Below, in pieces: positions 38,901 through 51,005 of a stretch of DNA of 60,000 bases. Each line of letters starts with the position of its first letter. Position 1 is the stretch's first letter. Location: the NCBI GenBank assembly GCA_914767715.1, contig OU612065.1:17486001-17546000 (forward strand), read 5' to 3'. The notes under the pieces are model-generated. The model worked only from the letters and a program-made list of their open reading frames with translations, was not told where the DNA came from and searched no databases. This DNA comes from Membranipora membranacea. Lineage: Eukaryota > Bryozoa > Gymnolaemata > Cheilostomatida > Membraniporidae. A program made the translations under genes and the position numbers.

Positions 38901-41900
38901 TGTGAGAGGTTCCAGTGTGACTAGCTCTGTTAGGTTCTGCATCACATCACACAGTTTGTTATACATGAGAGTAATAGATTTTTGTTTAGGACCACCAGAT
39001 CTGGCTCTCTTCTGTTTGTTAGATGAGTAATCCTTTTCTTTCTTAGTGTCGTATACTGGATCATATTCAGGGTAGACTGTGTTAGTCAGTTGAAACTTTA
39101 CTGTCTCCGCAATCAGCTCTATTAGATCTTCCAAGTATACCATCTGAAACAGACAGCGACATAGAGTGAAAGGCCGATGATTACTATTCCATCAAATCCT
39201 TAAGGCCAACAAAACTGTGAGATCTTCCCCGAAAAGAGTAAGACTTTTCTAGACCAATCAGCAAACATGATGAAATAGCTGGTCACAGATTGGTGATGGC
39301 AGAAAAAAGGAGAAATCATAAACAGCTTTCTATTAATATCCTGAAATCTTATAACGATTTGCTCCTTGAACTGACATTGCGAGGAACTAGAGGAAACCAC
39401 AAACTTCAGAGATTCAATTACCAACATACTCGAGACGCCATTGAAGCTATTCTCACCTTAGGCATATCACTAGAGGTCATGACAGACAGTGAAGCTAGAG
39501 AAGCATCTAGTGTTCTGTGTACTCTCTCTAATACCAGCTCTCTCAACATCTCAGAGTCTGCTCCATCAGACTGTCAAATAAAAAAGCGTGTATATTGTGC
39601 ATATGAATATGTTAATTTATGTATATATATACATGTGTGTGTGTAAAAGGGATAAAAATTTTCACAGCTGGATAAGGACTGAAGCCTCGGCTGAATTACT
39701 GACTTTCAAACTTAGAGGGCAAAAACCATTGGTAAAATTTCGAGCAAAGAGGGGCATTAAATTGAGATGTGAACTTAAAATCATGTGTCAACTGATCTAT
39801 ACCTGGTCAAGCGTAGGGACAAGTTTGGCTCCATCTCTGACGTTCCAGTGTAGAATATTCATGAGTCTGGTTAGTCTGTCTATAGGGACTTCCCTTGTGA
39901 CACTAGAGCCTTTTAATTTAGCTGTCTCATGTATGAGATCAGAGAGCATACCTCTGGATATCAGTATATCTGATGATATAGAGAACTCTGTCTCATCTTC
40001 TAACAGGGTTACTGTCGACGGCATATCCTCCAGGTTACAACTAGAACAAACATGAGGTATAAGCAATAGTCATATTTCAAAGTGCAGAAAAGGTCCATTT
40101 TTGACTCAAACTTTGTTATTTCTGCATCTGTATGCAATCGTAAATTGAATCAGGTCTAAAGTGAATGCAAACTTTACTAGGCAGAGTTAGGCTCGGCTAG
40201 TGTCAATGCTTTTCCAGGCTGTTCTCCATGCCGTATGATATTTTGGCCTCGAAAATGTCATGATTGTTAGAATTACTCATATTAGATGTTAAGTCTCACC
40301 TGTCAAGTATCCCATCAATGACTGCTATCAGCTGAACATTATTATATAAATCAGAATCCATTCTATCAAGTGTGTGCTCCTTTCTCAGAGATTTATGTTC
40401 TTTGTGGTGCTTGTGTTTCTTCTTTTTCTTCTTCGGATGTTCCTCATCTACATTATGTAAAGCCACATATACAATAGATTGTCAACTGAAAACCATGATC
40501 AAACACTTCACATACAAGACATCAAATTACAGCCTTGGGTTGGCCTTTCGGGTTTGAATTGAGAAACAGCATAGGTCTATGGAGCCTATCAGTTCAGATC
40601 ACTTCTTACAGTAGCAGTTGAACATGAGAATAAGATATATTTATAGATTAGCAGGATCTTTTTATAGTTTAGCACTTACATTCATCACCCTCACCACTAC
40701 TTCTTCTTCTCTTGTCTTTTTTACTCATAGAGCCTGAAAAATAAAATGACCTCATCAACCATATCAACCATGGTCCTCTAGAGCAGATTTATATCAAACA
40801 TGATTGGGTATATTTACATTGTAACTCTAACCAGAGATCACTGTTTCCACAGCAGGGCAAGAAAGATCGTAAATGTTCAGAAAAGTTTTGTGAAAAAAGG
40901 GATTACCACTAGAGTCATCTGTAATTAACAGTACAGTTTAGTGATCTGACTAAAGAGATTAGTTATTATTTACCATCTGCTTTCTTAATCTTGATTTTGA
41001 GTCCTTCAGAAGCCGTAGCTACTTGGTATTGAGAGCCCAGCTCCAGCTTGGTCACTGAATAGGTAATAAGATAGATAAGTAAGGAACAACCCAACAAGCT
41101 TGTAAACATATCAAATAACTGGAATAACTTTACTGATTGCCACCTCTTGTGGAAACATGACAGTTAGTTTTACTAATCAATCTGCTGGTGGTGAACATGA
41201 AAATCATTGTAATTGTGATTGATAGTAGATGTATGGAGGAGAGCAAAAATACTGTGAGTTGAAGCATAGAGCGTGGAAAATAACAGAAACAAATACTCAC
41301 ATTTAATAAGAGGCTGAGCTGACTTGTCGGCTGAGGATTTCTGTAAAAGCCAAAATGTTAGTAATATACACTTAACCAACTGTAGTCTGTACAGCATTAG
41401 TGTGTGAGCTCATGATGGTGACTCAACAAATTTCACAATAAAACCTTCCAATTAAAGGCTACATGACATATTCACAGTAAAATTTTCCACACGCTACAAT
41501 ACCTGCAGCAGTGTCCAAGTGAGATATAATTTTTAAACCTCTTCTCTAGATAAACTCTATGCAATGCAGCTTTGTGCCACGGATGGAATCGATGAATAAC
41601 TAGCGAATAACTAGCTTATTCATACTTTATGACAAAAAAAAGAGAAATACAGAAACACTATTGTCAGGGCATACAATAAGTTATTTTGAATGTTATCTAT
41701 TATCGGCTAGTGTTACGTGAATATACCATAACATATATATACATTAATAACATATTTATGTTTTTTATGGATAATTCTAGTATAGCATAGTATACATCGA
41801 TGATTACCTCGGAGGGTTTGAGTTTCTGAGCACTACCTCGACTGGTTCCAGAGAGCATTTTAACTGGAGTCGTATATTTATCTATTTCCTGTAAAAACGA

Positions 41901-44900
41901 ATTAAATTAAATGGGGCTTATAACGATTGTGGTGATACGTGGCTGCATATGAGTAATGAAGCTTACATGTTACCAGGCATCCAACGCCTGGTGACCCTGC
42001 TATTTAGCCTGTTTTCTTAACACCTATCTCTAGCATGACTGTCATGTGTAAATATATAATTTCAGTGTGACTCAACAACAAATTGCCACCACTCGAATTC
42101 AACCAATTTATGGTCGCTGCAGTATAAGAAAGTTCATAAAAGTGATAATAGTGAAGCAACATGGAGAGAAAAGACACTAAAAAACCTACTGTAGCTGAAA
42201 GGGGTTGTAGTGATACTCGGGCACCAGCAGGCTTAGAATCGTTTTCAGCTTTGATTGTGGATACACTTGGAGTTGCTTCTCTTGCATCAGGTCTACCAGG
42301 GGTGGACATTTGTGTGGAAGTCATGTGTGGGGTGGGGGTTTGCTCCACCTGTGACTGCTGACGATGGTGTTTCTGCTTTTTGTGTGGTTTAGGTGTCGCA
42401 GGAGCTGAAGTAGCAGGAGGGCTAGTGTGCCTAGCACATATGAGAAAGAGTAACATGCATGAACTAACTTCAGATATCGATCGCTCTGAACTTGCTTTCA
42501 GAGTTGAATGTGATGGAATTTTGAGGGGACGGATTTGAGGTATGCTGTAGTCCCTGCACTTAAAAGCTGATACAAGGGGTTAGTATCAATTAATATGCGC
42601 TCATCCAAGTGAATTTTGTTTTACTAAAAAGCTTGTTTATGCATTTTTGAGTCGCAGACACCAATCATCAAACATCATACTATAGCGCAAGCAATCATAA
42701 CATGGAGAACTTACATCGATTGGGTAAGAGGGTCAACCTGGACTGCGCTCGGAGTTGGTCCCTCCAGATGTGAAGGGGTTGCTTCTAAAATAAAAAAATT
42801 AGTTGTTCAGACATTGTACTGCTACCATGATGTAACATTGTAAACACTGATCTTGATATCGGCCAACTGTGTCACATTTTTACTTTATTTACTGGGCAAT
42901 TAAAAAGGGTTATGGGAACTAATTATGAGGACCAAACCACACCAAAAACAAGGACATGTAGACCAAGACACAAGGATATCAATTCACATCAGACTAATTC
43001 ATAAATGAAAAATCAAGAGAGCAAACAACTATTGTTCTCTTGGTTGTGAATTTATAGTTGTGATGCATTATTATATTACATCACAGCCACAACTTATGAT
43101 TCTCCATTCGACATACCCGAGTAGCTCTGAGGTAGTGGAGGTGTAGGAGGCATATCCACGCGCCGATCTACCTGCTGTGCGGTGGCAGGAGTCTGAGCTT
43201 GATGCTGATTGGTGTATCCACCACTAGTGGAATGTGATGATTGCCCGTACACATCCTGCTGCTGTGATTGTTGAGTATACTGCTGGTTAGGTTGAGATGT
43301 GAAGTGATTAGATTGATCAGCGTGAGAACTCGGTACAGGGTAGGAGTTCTCTGACTGTGGAACACTGAATTGAAAATAATCATGTTGTGATAATAGATCA
43401 TCAATATACAGGTGATATTGGCAGCGCTACCAGCAGCGGGCCAGGGTGTGAGTGTTTATCCATTATGTCTTCACAGGTCAGAATGAATAAGTGAAAGAGT
43501 AGGGGCTAACGCTACCACGCCAAGGTAGAAATATTCCAGGTTAGAGAATGTTGTTCAACGCATTGCCTTAGGTCATAGTACCATTGATATATTATTATTG
43601 TGACCCTAAGAAGGCTACAGAGGGAAATAACCATCAACGTATAAATAGTATTAATATGTTTATCCAGCGATCACATGCAGTTTCAATATGATATAATTTC
43701 AACGGAGGACTTATATAAGAGGTTTGCTCAAATTAAATTGTTTTCGTCTTGACTTCGGTTTCAGTGGGAAGTTGCAAAGGGAGAAGGGCAAGATATCAGG
43801 GAAGATTAGAGCAATCACAGTTTTCTGTAAATTCATACTGCATCATGTTCGGTCAATGCATTACGCTGTCAATTGCGGCCTTGGAGTGGACATAGCTCTC
43901 TTGACATTGACTGTTAATACGATTCCCGGAAAATAATTCTAATAAAATTTTATCATTGAATATCGTTCAATAATAAAATTCTTGATGAATAATATTATTG
44001 AACAGTTGACGTGATCTATTGCTTTTCAAAACTTTTTAATTTTATATTGGCAATCAGGTCCATTGGTCATTTTCACAGATCAAACCTCTCAAATACTTGA
44101 CGTAAAGTCGCAGTGACCACTGAAAGTTCATTTTGGGTTATAACTTACAGGTTACAGTTCTAATTCATTTGTAAAAACTCATTCCTGTAAAAGAGGCCCG
44201 CTCTATTAATGCAAGAATACTCACGGAGTTCCATGACTTTGCTGATTCTGAGCTTGAGTATGCTGCTGCTGACTGGCAAAAAGAGGCTGCCTCTCAAATC
44301 CTGAATAGAAAAAAACAGTCATTTTTTATCCAGTCAGATATCAATTTGCTACATGTAGCTTGGTTGGTACCGGGCGGGCGGTGATCAACAGACTAATGGT
44401 TGTAGTGTAGCCAAACAAACCCTTATCATCACACCAGGCATAGTTACTCACAGGAACTCCCAACAAAGAGAATTTTCTTCTAATTCCATCAATATGACAG
44501 TTGATCCTTCTTACCACCTCAATGTTTTGATATCAGGTATTCAAATATTTATAATCTGTGATATTTAGATCTAATTCACCAATACACTAATCATATTGCT
44601 TTCACTCATGTAACCACATTCGCCTTGACCTCTTTTGAATTAAATGAATAGTGAATAGCAGCACCCTTCCCATCTCACTGTGCCAGTTTAGGCTTGATAG
44701 AGTAAAGTTATATGTAGCATGTACTCCACCTCCTTACTGTGAATTAACCACTGTATAAACCATTGTATCGAACTCGCTAGCCATCATTAAGTCACCCAAA
44801 CAAACTAAACTAAGATTATATTTACTCCTCTAGGGTAAAGCCTAACTCTTTATAGTGTTACCTGGTCTTCTTGCTGCTAGTGCGTCTGGATACTGAGCCA

Positions 44901-46035
44901 GTAAAACTCTGACTAGTTCTGGTACCTCGTCTGGAATGACATCACTTTGATATCCTTCCTTTAATTGTCTGCAAAGGTAAAATCACAAAACTAAGTTCAT
45001 TGCCTCCTGCCTCACATCTACCAAGAACTTTCAACATTCTCAACATTTAGCAAAAAAAGGCATGATACACAATTTCACTTTGGTTCCATCATCTACTTGT
45101 TGGTGCTCTAGCAGAGAATCCATTATACTGTATCACAGGGATTCTTTGTCAAACACTATATCACCCAATAGATAGACAGACCCCAAGGGTTTTAATTTAA
45201 TTTGTACCGTTTCGTACCGGTCGCTGTCTTTACTTATAAGTTATTTCCCTCACAACTCCCAAGAAACAAAAAAAAAACCATACAAAGTCAACAGAAAATC
45301 AGTGTTGCAGTGTTCTAACTTACATATGATCTACATTGGTCTGCTTGAGAACATGAGCCATCTGAGAGATGATGTTAGGATCAGCGGAGGCCAACACTCT
45401 CCGTGCATCATCAGCCACCCGAGGACTGAAGAGCAAACTCTTCTTCTTACCAGTTGGCTCCTTTGGTTTGGGCAAGGGTAGCTCTGTCAATACTACAGTG
45501 AAATAGCATAACATGAATGTATTTTAAAATCATTGCTCAAACAAATTTGGAGTTGTATCACCCTGTTGCTGAGACCATAAATCTAAATTCAAGGATAGCG
45601 GAGATAGTGCAAGTTCTAAGATTGCTAGCTGCAACCTGCCAATCACACCAAACTGAATGTATATGGTCATATGGTAAATATACTTCATAGTAATTCATTG
45701 GTCGTATAAAATGAACTAAATTTCACCATGAGTGAGACAAGTGATACAAGCAAGACACCACACTGGCCTGCACAATGAAAACTCATCGACTGAAAATATA
45801 ATAAAATCTGACGGAGACAGATTGGCGTCGGTAACACTTTACTCATAAATTAGAAACAACTCAGCAACCTTTTTCATGATGATCCGCTGAGTATTAAAGC
45901 CTTTAAATTTAAAGAAAACTTCGGCGATACTGAAAAATTGGAGAAGTAAGTTTACTTACAGTTTGTGAGGTTTGATAGCCCAGCAAGTGTCACAATGGGC
46001 ACATTGACCGACGGCTGTACTTCACCATTCATCAT
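24482..46035 (-). CDS. NIPBL: NIPBL / Scc2 cohesin-loading factor (41 exons, about 2,043 aa)
   Basis: NIPBL with its partner MAU2 loads cohesin onto DNA and activates the SMC ATPase in the nucleus. I traced 41 exons from ATG at 46035 to TAG at 24482-24484; every junction is GT-AG and all phases agree. The N-terminus (residues 1 to about 140) matches the MAU2-binding module: VPIVTLAGLSNLT, TELPLPKPKEP, SLLFSPRVADDARRVLA. A Gln/Ser/Pro-rich linker with a Lys/His-rich stretch follows, then the HEAT-repeat hook (from about residue 500), with highly conserved segments such as FVENISELQLSAITLVTEVF, SRYEKHRQLIL, MSLRVASLDYLGTVAARL, VRKRVIKIFRD and RKGALKRSLFTVGVLCKHFD. The C-terminus is acidic, then low complexity. 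It is shorter than human NIPBL (2,804), mainly in the linker and tail. The introns carry four tRNA-Gly genes. Confidence 0.97.
27260..40040 (-). CDS. NIPBL: NIPBL exons 13-36: HEAT-repeat core
   Basis: Exons: 39803-40040, 39457-39570, 38883-39143, 38425-38606, 37914-38105, 37440-37593, 37137-37250, 36645-36782, 36191-36352, 35796-35927, 35257-35502, 34889-35023, 34385-34537, 34075-34200, 31941-32063, 31545-31640, 31126-31276, 30660-30911, 30377-30451, 29650-29803, 29296-29431, 28262-28369, 27739-27939, 27260-27406 (residues about 464-1727). The order of conserved blocks is collinear with human NIPBL, with no gap I can detect. Intron 26 (32064-34074, 2.0 kb) and intron 33 (28370-29295) contain the tRNA-Gly genes; most other introns are 200-600 bp. 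Confidence 0.95.
29039..29110 (+). tRNA. tRNA-Gly (anticodon TCC), copy A
   Basis: A 72-nt cloverleaf: acceptor stem GCGTCGG with CTGACGC (one G-T pair), anticodon loop CTTCCAA on a GTTGC/GCAAT stem, T arm CCGGGTTCGATTCCCGG. The A and B boxes are intact. A TTTT Pol III terminator starts 3 bases after the gene. It closely resembles metazoan tRNA-Gly-UCC. It lies in NIPBL intron 33, antisense to NIPBL. Confidence 0.93.
32416..32487 (-). tRNA. tRNA-Gly (anticodon TCC), copy B
   Basis: Identical over all 72 nt to copy A, on the minus strand (sense with NIPBL), in NIPBL intron 26. TTTT follows 4 bases downstream. The roughly 60-bp 3' flank (CAGTTTTGGTAGCATTCTTC) resembles that of copies A and C. 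It sits in the first unit of a tandem duplication. Confidence 0.93.
33086..33157 (-). tRNA. tRNA-Gly (anticodon TCC), copy C
   Basis: Identical over all 72 nt to the other three copies, minus strand, NIPBL intron 26. It has a TTTT terminator 4 bases after the gene. It sits at the equivalent place in the second unit of the tandem duplication, whose other sequence has clearly diverged from unit 1. Confidence 0.93.
33235..33248. repeat. Poly-C run of 14
   Basis: A mononucleotide C tract in unit 2 of the tandem duplication. The same place in unit 1 has only a short C run, so the tract expanded after duplication or is prone to sequencing error. Confidence 0.8.
33653..33724 (+). tRNA. tRNA-Gly (anticodon TCC), copy D
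   Basis: Identical 72-nt body on the plus strand, NIPBL intron 26. A TTTTT terminator lies 4 bases downstream. Its flanks do not resemble the duplicated units, apart from a few bases next to the gene. Confidence 0.93.
36076..36103. repeat. Foldback with 12-bp arms
   Basis: ATTAGCCTTGTC, a 4-base loop and its exact reverse complement, in intron 21 of NIPBL. No clean flanking duplication. Confidence 0.6.
40300..46035 (-). CDS. NIPBL: NIPBL exons 1-12: MAU2-binding N-terminus and linker
   Basis: Exons: 45960-46035, 45324-45492, 44862-44968, 44225-44300, 43117-43364, 42715-42784, 42190-42430, 41808-41888, 41301-41340, 40974-41054, 40680-40733, 40300-40447 (residues 1-463). Exons 1-3 hold the conserved MAU2-binding region. 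Exons 4-7 are Gln/Ser/Pro-rich and likely disordered (QQQHTQAQNQQ, QYTQQSQQQ, KPHKKQKHHRQQ). Exon 12 carries a strongly basic KKKKKKHKHHKEHK run before the helical region begins (DSDLYNNVQLIAVIDGIL). Two ATGs are adjacent at the start (46035 and 46032); the second matches the usual MNG start. The exon 7 donor is GTAGGT at 42189, chosen because it keeps frame with exon 8. Confidence 0.92.
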
Positions 46036-47309
46036 GGCGAGAATGTACTTTCTTCACCAGACTGAAAAAAAAATATCAAAATTAATATGCAGGAAACATA
46101 CACTTAGAATCTCATATGGCAGACTGAAATAGTCGAACAGGCTACTTTCCATAGTTGTTTTTTGGAGATTCCAAAGACGGGATTAGGTAGGATTCCAGTC
46201 GTAATGAGACAATTTGTTTGATTGCAGTGAGCAGTGCATCAACTCCTTACAAATGCAAGAATGGTACGCCTGATGTACATGTTGAAGTATAACAAGAAAT
46301 CCTGGCTAAGTGCCGGGATTGCTGGTAGTAGAAATTCAAGGGATAGTGGTTGATAATGAAACTCTTGTTCCAGCACATTTTGAGCACTTTTGCAGCTCTT
46401 CCAGCTTCTTGTACCAGAAGCATCAGCACTTATTAGTGTGCTATACTATACAAGAGAGCTCTCACAGTAGAAATGCTGGTAATCATCACTTATAGATTTG
46501 ACTGACTTTCTTTCGAGAACTACAGTACTGACTGACAGTGATGGATGGAGTATCAGGAGGAAGTATTAAAGCTATGTGTGGAGTGAGCTTGCTGCAGAGT
46601 TATACTAATTCAATTAAATGACCTGTAGTTGATTACGAGTATATAAAACAACTGGCTGTGCTACTTCTAGGTTTTATTATTGCTAATGCTGATAAGTTGT
46701 ATCTAAAACCATATATTAGTTCTCTATTCTGATCAAAATAAAATAACATCCACACCCACAATTGTGCCTAAGAGTAGGCCTTGAGCAATGCCATGAATAT
46801 TTGTGTATTTGTCAATCTATGTGAGGTAATAAAAGCTTTACCCGCCCAATGTGGAGCTTCAACAGTCTTGGTTGTAGTCTTGTTCAAACGCCAACCTTAA
46901 TTGTATTGTGCTCAGAAGTGGCCCAGGTCATGAACACTAACAGCTGTAACCAAGGTGTCCTTAGGCTTGTAAGACTGTTCAAGATCCCAAACAGGGTTGC
47001 AGCCCAAAGTATGACCTCACGCACTGGACTTGAACTGCAGTAGAAGTAGTAGCAGTGGCTGTGGGTAGAGTTAGCAGTAGTGGTAGGCCTGGGAATGGAT
47101 TGGTGATAAACATACTCTTTGACTTGAGACTTAGCCAATATCTCAACATTATGCTCAGCAGAACAACCAATCGACTCAGCTTACTCCTTTTTATTCGTTT
47201 GTTTGCTATTTTATTATTTACTTGTTTGTAATAATGTAAAAATCTTATATTTATGATTAATCTTTCTATCTATAGTGAGCCCAGTGAGCCTTACTTGTAT
47301 CGCCAGCAA
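46036..47309. other. Upstream region of NIPBL
   Basis: This contains the presumed 5' UTR and promoter of NIPBL (minus strand), a degraded MITE at 46305-46390 and then the start of a plus-strand RT fragment. No additional exon is recognised. Confidence 0.4.
46305..46390. mobile_element. Degraded copy 3 of the inverted-repeat MITE
   Basis: Diverged sequence retaining AAGTGCCGGGATTGCTGGTAG on one side and GTGGTTGATAATGAAA on the other, as in the copy at 19542-19668. The inverted arms are imperfect. It lies about 300 bp upstream of the NIPBL start codon. Confidence 0.5.
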
Positions 47310-48550
47310 ACAACCTTCTCTATCTATAGCAAGCAACATGGCTTCCAACCTAGACTGAGCTGTGAAACCCAACTCATTGAGTTGATTTCTGATATATCTA
47401 ACAGCCTTGACAAAGGGCATGAGATCGATGCCTGCCTTTTAGACTTCAGCAAGGCTTTGGATAAAGTAAATCACTCTGAACTCCTGGACAAGATGAAAAT
47501 GATAGGTGTAAGTAAGCAGATAGTCAGGTGGACAGAATCATTCCTACACAATCGTTCCCAGCGAGTCACACTCAAGGGTCAGATCTCAGAGTCATGTGAG
47601 GTCACTTCTGGCACCCCTCAGGGCTCCGTGGTGGATCCGATACTGTTTCTCATATACATCAACGATCTACCCCTGAACGCTGAATGTGACAGCCGATTGT
47701 TTGCCGATGACACTTTTGTGTACACGAACACCAACAACGACAGACAATTACAGATGGATCTACACTCCCTGGAACAATGAGAGGCAGACTGGGATATGCA
47801 CTTCAATCCATCAAAGTGCGAGGTGATAAGGTTCAGCAGGAAGAAGAACCCTGCAGCGCAGAGAGTATATACACTCCATGACGAGAACATGCCCCATGTT
47901 AGCACCATCAAGTACCTCGGGGTCAAAATCCAATCTCCGATGGAATGCCCATATTGACTATACAACATCTAAAGCGTCAATTACATTGGGCTCCATCAAA
48001 CGCACTATCCCTCCCCAGTCAACCACACTGAGAGCTAGAGCATACAAACAGCTTATACGACCAATACTGGAATATGCCAGCTGCAGCTTCGATCCTCTTC
48101 CGAAGACACAAGCCACCAAACTAGAAGCCTCACAGAGACGAGCTGCACGGGCTGTGTTCAACATACCAAGAATCAGCCATACCTCCACCACAGCATTGCT
48201 GAATAAACTGCAGTGAAAACCTCTGTCAGATAGACGGCTCAACAGATGTCTTGCTATGTTCCGTGCCATGCACTTTGGAGAAAGCGGGGTCGACATTGAG
48301 CCAATGTGAAACCATCAACAGCAAGGGTGACTGCAAGAAGGCACAACCAACAGTATGCTGTTACCCACCACAATACCAAAGCTCAAATGAGTACCTTCTT
48401 CATAGACACTAGCTAGTAAGAAGTGGAACCAACTGGGTTGTGAAAGTAGGCTGCTTCGCAGTCCAGGTTAATCTGCACTATGATGGTACTCCCCGTGAAG
48501 TTATGTATGTTATACTGACCCAGAACGATTACGGATTATGAACCTGTCAC
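47310..48550 (+). mobile_element. Dead reverse-transcriptase fragment of a jockey/CR1-like element
   Basis: RT motifs read HGFQPRLSCETQL, DFSKALDKVNHSELL, TSGTPQGSVVDPILFLIY and LFADDTF. The frame is stopped by TGA at 47778-47780, where related elements have tryptophan (LEQ-W-EADW). It shifts near 47,930 (between YLGVKIQ and LRWNAHIDY) and is stopped again by TGA at the LQ-W-KPLSDRRL position near 48,214. The endonuclease and the start of the RT are absent, so the copy is 5' truncated. The 3' boundary is approximate. Confidence 0.85.
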
Positions 48551-51005
48551 ATTGTCGAAGCCTTCAGATGTGATACACTTTTGAAGTTGATGATCAACGC
48601 GGCAAGGTACAAGGTATGAGGAACACAGTGACAGAGTGGAGTCACTCACACCATCACCATGCATAAGACTACTGCAGTTTCTAACTTCGGGGATTGCCCA
48701 AAGTTAGCAAATAGTGCAGTATTATATTACTAGCAAGGGGTAACTCATTGGTAATAGTAGTAATATATGTAAGTAGTAGTCTTATGTGACTCACTCCAAG
48801 TCCACGACCACTGACAGCAGTGACTGAGTCACTGGCAGCAATGAACTCCCTCTTCGAGAGGAAGTTCATTGCTGGCAGGTGCCAAGATTTTTTTTGTCTT
48901 ACTTTCACTTTGTCAATGAGTTAGAGATAAACTGGCTTACCTACTTGAATCTTGATCCCTTTTAACTGCTTCACAATTACTCGAAGTGCTTTTGGTTGCA
49001 GGACATTAATCACAGAGTCACTGATCCATTGCAAAACGTATTATGATGACGATATCAAATAATGTTCTGCTACTTCAGTTCCAGGGAGGTGAGAATTCCC
49101 CGCGCAAACCCGTATTGTCGTAAAATGCGGGTGTACTTACTTAGTATTGGTAAGAATTTCTTCATATATGCAAGTTGCCTTCTCATGTGATAGGGCAGAC
49201 AATCCCTCTATTTACCATACCAATAGACAGAGAATTGAGACAAGTTCCGCACTCCCAGGTATAACTGTGAGATTCTGTTGTCACAAATGTGTCATGCATT
49301 TACACTTGCAATTGCTAATCCATGGTATTACCACTCATTTCTCTAAGCAGAAAACAGCTGAGGCTCGCAATTTACTTACGTATAACCCAGTAACTTGGTA
49401 TCGGAATAATAATTATCATTGGGTTGGGTCGGAACAATCAACCTAATATATTGGAGTCTGTTTTCATTCATAGCCATCAACTAAGGCCTTTTGCCAGCTG
49501 ACCAATATGAGCTCAAAAATAACTCAAGTTGCCTGCATACATGCTCTCTGTTTGAGAGGCTACGACAAAGCAAAGACAAACCAGCTCCAGAATTAATAAT
49601 ATAGTTTCATTTATTTTGAGCATTACTGCTGATAAACCAATTTGCATAAAAACCCCAAACGATTTTCAAGACTTACAAATAATACTGAGTTTATAAAAAT
49701 GATAATATTACCAATTATTATTTGGGTTAACTCATCAGATCGGCTAGTTGAAAGAGCCTCAAAAGAGATTCAGTATTGAATATCAAATCGTTATATCTAA
49801 AATCTAAATACTAACAAGTAGTTTATGATTGTAAGTTGAACTACAGCGAGAAAATTTGTCATTATAAAGGCCATGGATTCTTATCTGTATTGGTATGCAC
49901 CAATCGTGGTCATAATTAATGACACATTTTGATTATTATTAAAAACACACACTACAACATGACTAATAATGCCAGCTTTTAATACTTTAGCTATCTATTG
50001 TTACAAACATCATTATACCAGCTTATGTGCTGATACTTGTACTGCAACATTATTTTGTACCATCTTAGACTTGCACCGTCAACAAGCAAGTTCAAATTTT
50101 GTGATCGCTAGTCTCATCTCAGCTAATATGAGACAGTTTTATCCATATACAACTCGATCTGTTTTATGAGATTCTAAGCACTTTATATCAAGATCTCAAA
50201 ACTCTGCGCTGTATCTATGTGACACACATGTAAGTTAAAACAATATTGTATTTTCAGTTCATATTTGGTGTGGAATAACAACAGCGAAGCTCTTGTATTA
50301 AATTACTGCATGGGATAATCTATATTTCATTGATGACAAATGGCATTTTTATAAAGTGTAGAAAGCATTGCTTTATCGCATCCACTGGTATCAAATTATT
50401 ATTGCTACTATTTCTCCTATCCGTAATTAGGTATTTAACAAAAGTATTTTAATTGCAGGCACCTATTTATCTGTATACTAACTATCAGACACTATTATTG
50501 GATGGAATAAACCCTATATCCGGCATCAATTTTGTGAGTTAACTAATAGGACGATTGTGTCAATTTGATGTCAATTTATTACTACGCACTCTTTTATATG
50601 CTGCCATCCATTATTGTCTTTTGATGTGCTGATTATCGTCACAATCTATGCACATCATTATTTTATTTATTTTACTTTGATCATTTTATCAGGGTACGAC
50701 TTCGACCTTGAATATGAAGAATATAATGACATACAGTATCCAATAACAACTCAACACTTCTTATTTCGTCGTCCGTTGCCATTAATGCTGGGGTTAGAGT
50801 GATAACAAGAGCCATCCCAATACATTATCACAGTTACAAAGAAGCTTGAATGATTAGTAGCAAAATTATACTTTTCCAGATATTCAAAAAGTGTACGTGT
50901 TAAAAAACAAATAGTAAAAAAAATAAGAAACCACGTTGATAAGATGTGATGGTAACACTAACAGCACCAATAGTCATTTAGTATCAAATTACCCTACCAA
51001 TAATA
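48551..51005. other. Intergenic region without recognised gene
   Basis: No exon with family motifs was found on either strand. The frame at 49147-49446 (99 codons) has no recognisable feature. A near-perfect foldback lies at 48837-48873. On the minus strand AATAAA occurs near 50,657-50,668, about 340 bp after the kelch gene stop, and is a candidate 3' end for it. Confidence 0.4.
48837..48873. repeat. Foldback with arms around AGCAATGAACT
   Basis: AGCAATGAACT and its exact reverse complement surround a further nearly complementary stretch (CCCTCT and AGAGGA), giving one long hairpin with a 3-base loop and one mismatch. A similar ATGAACTCCCTCT string occurs at 51392-51404. Confidence 0.6.

Noticed and set aside
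42161-42361. Plus-strand ORF opposite NIPBL exon 7
   Set aside because: Shadow of a coding exon on the minus strand whose frame and splice sites are supported.
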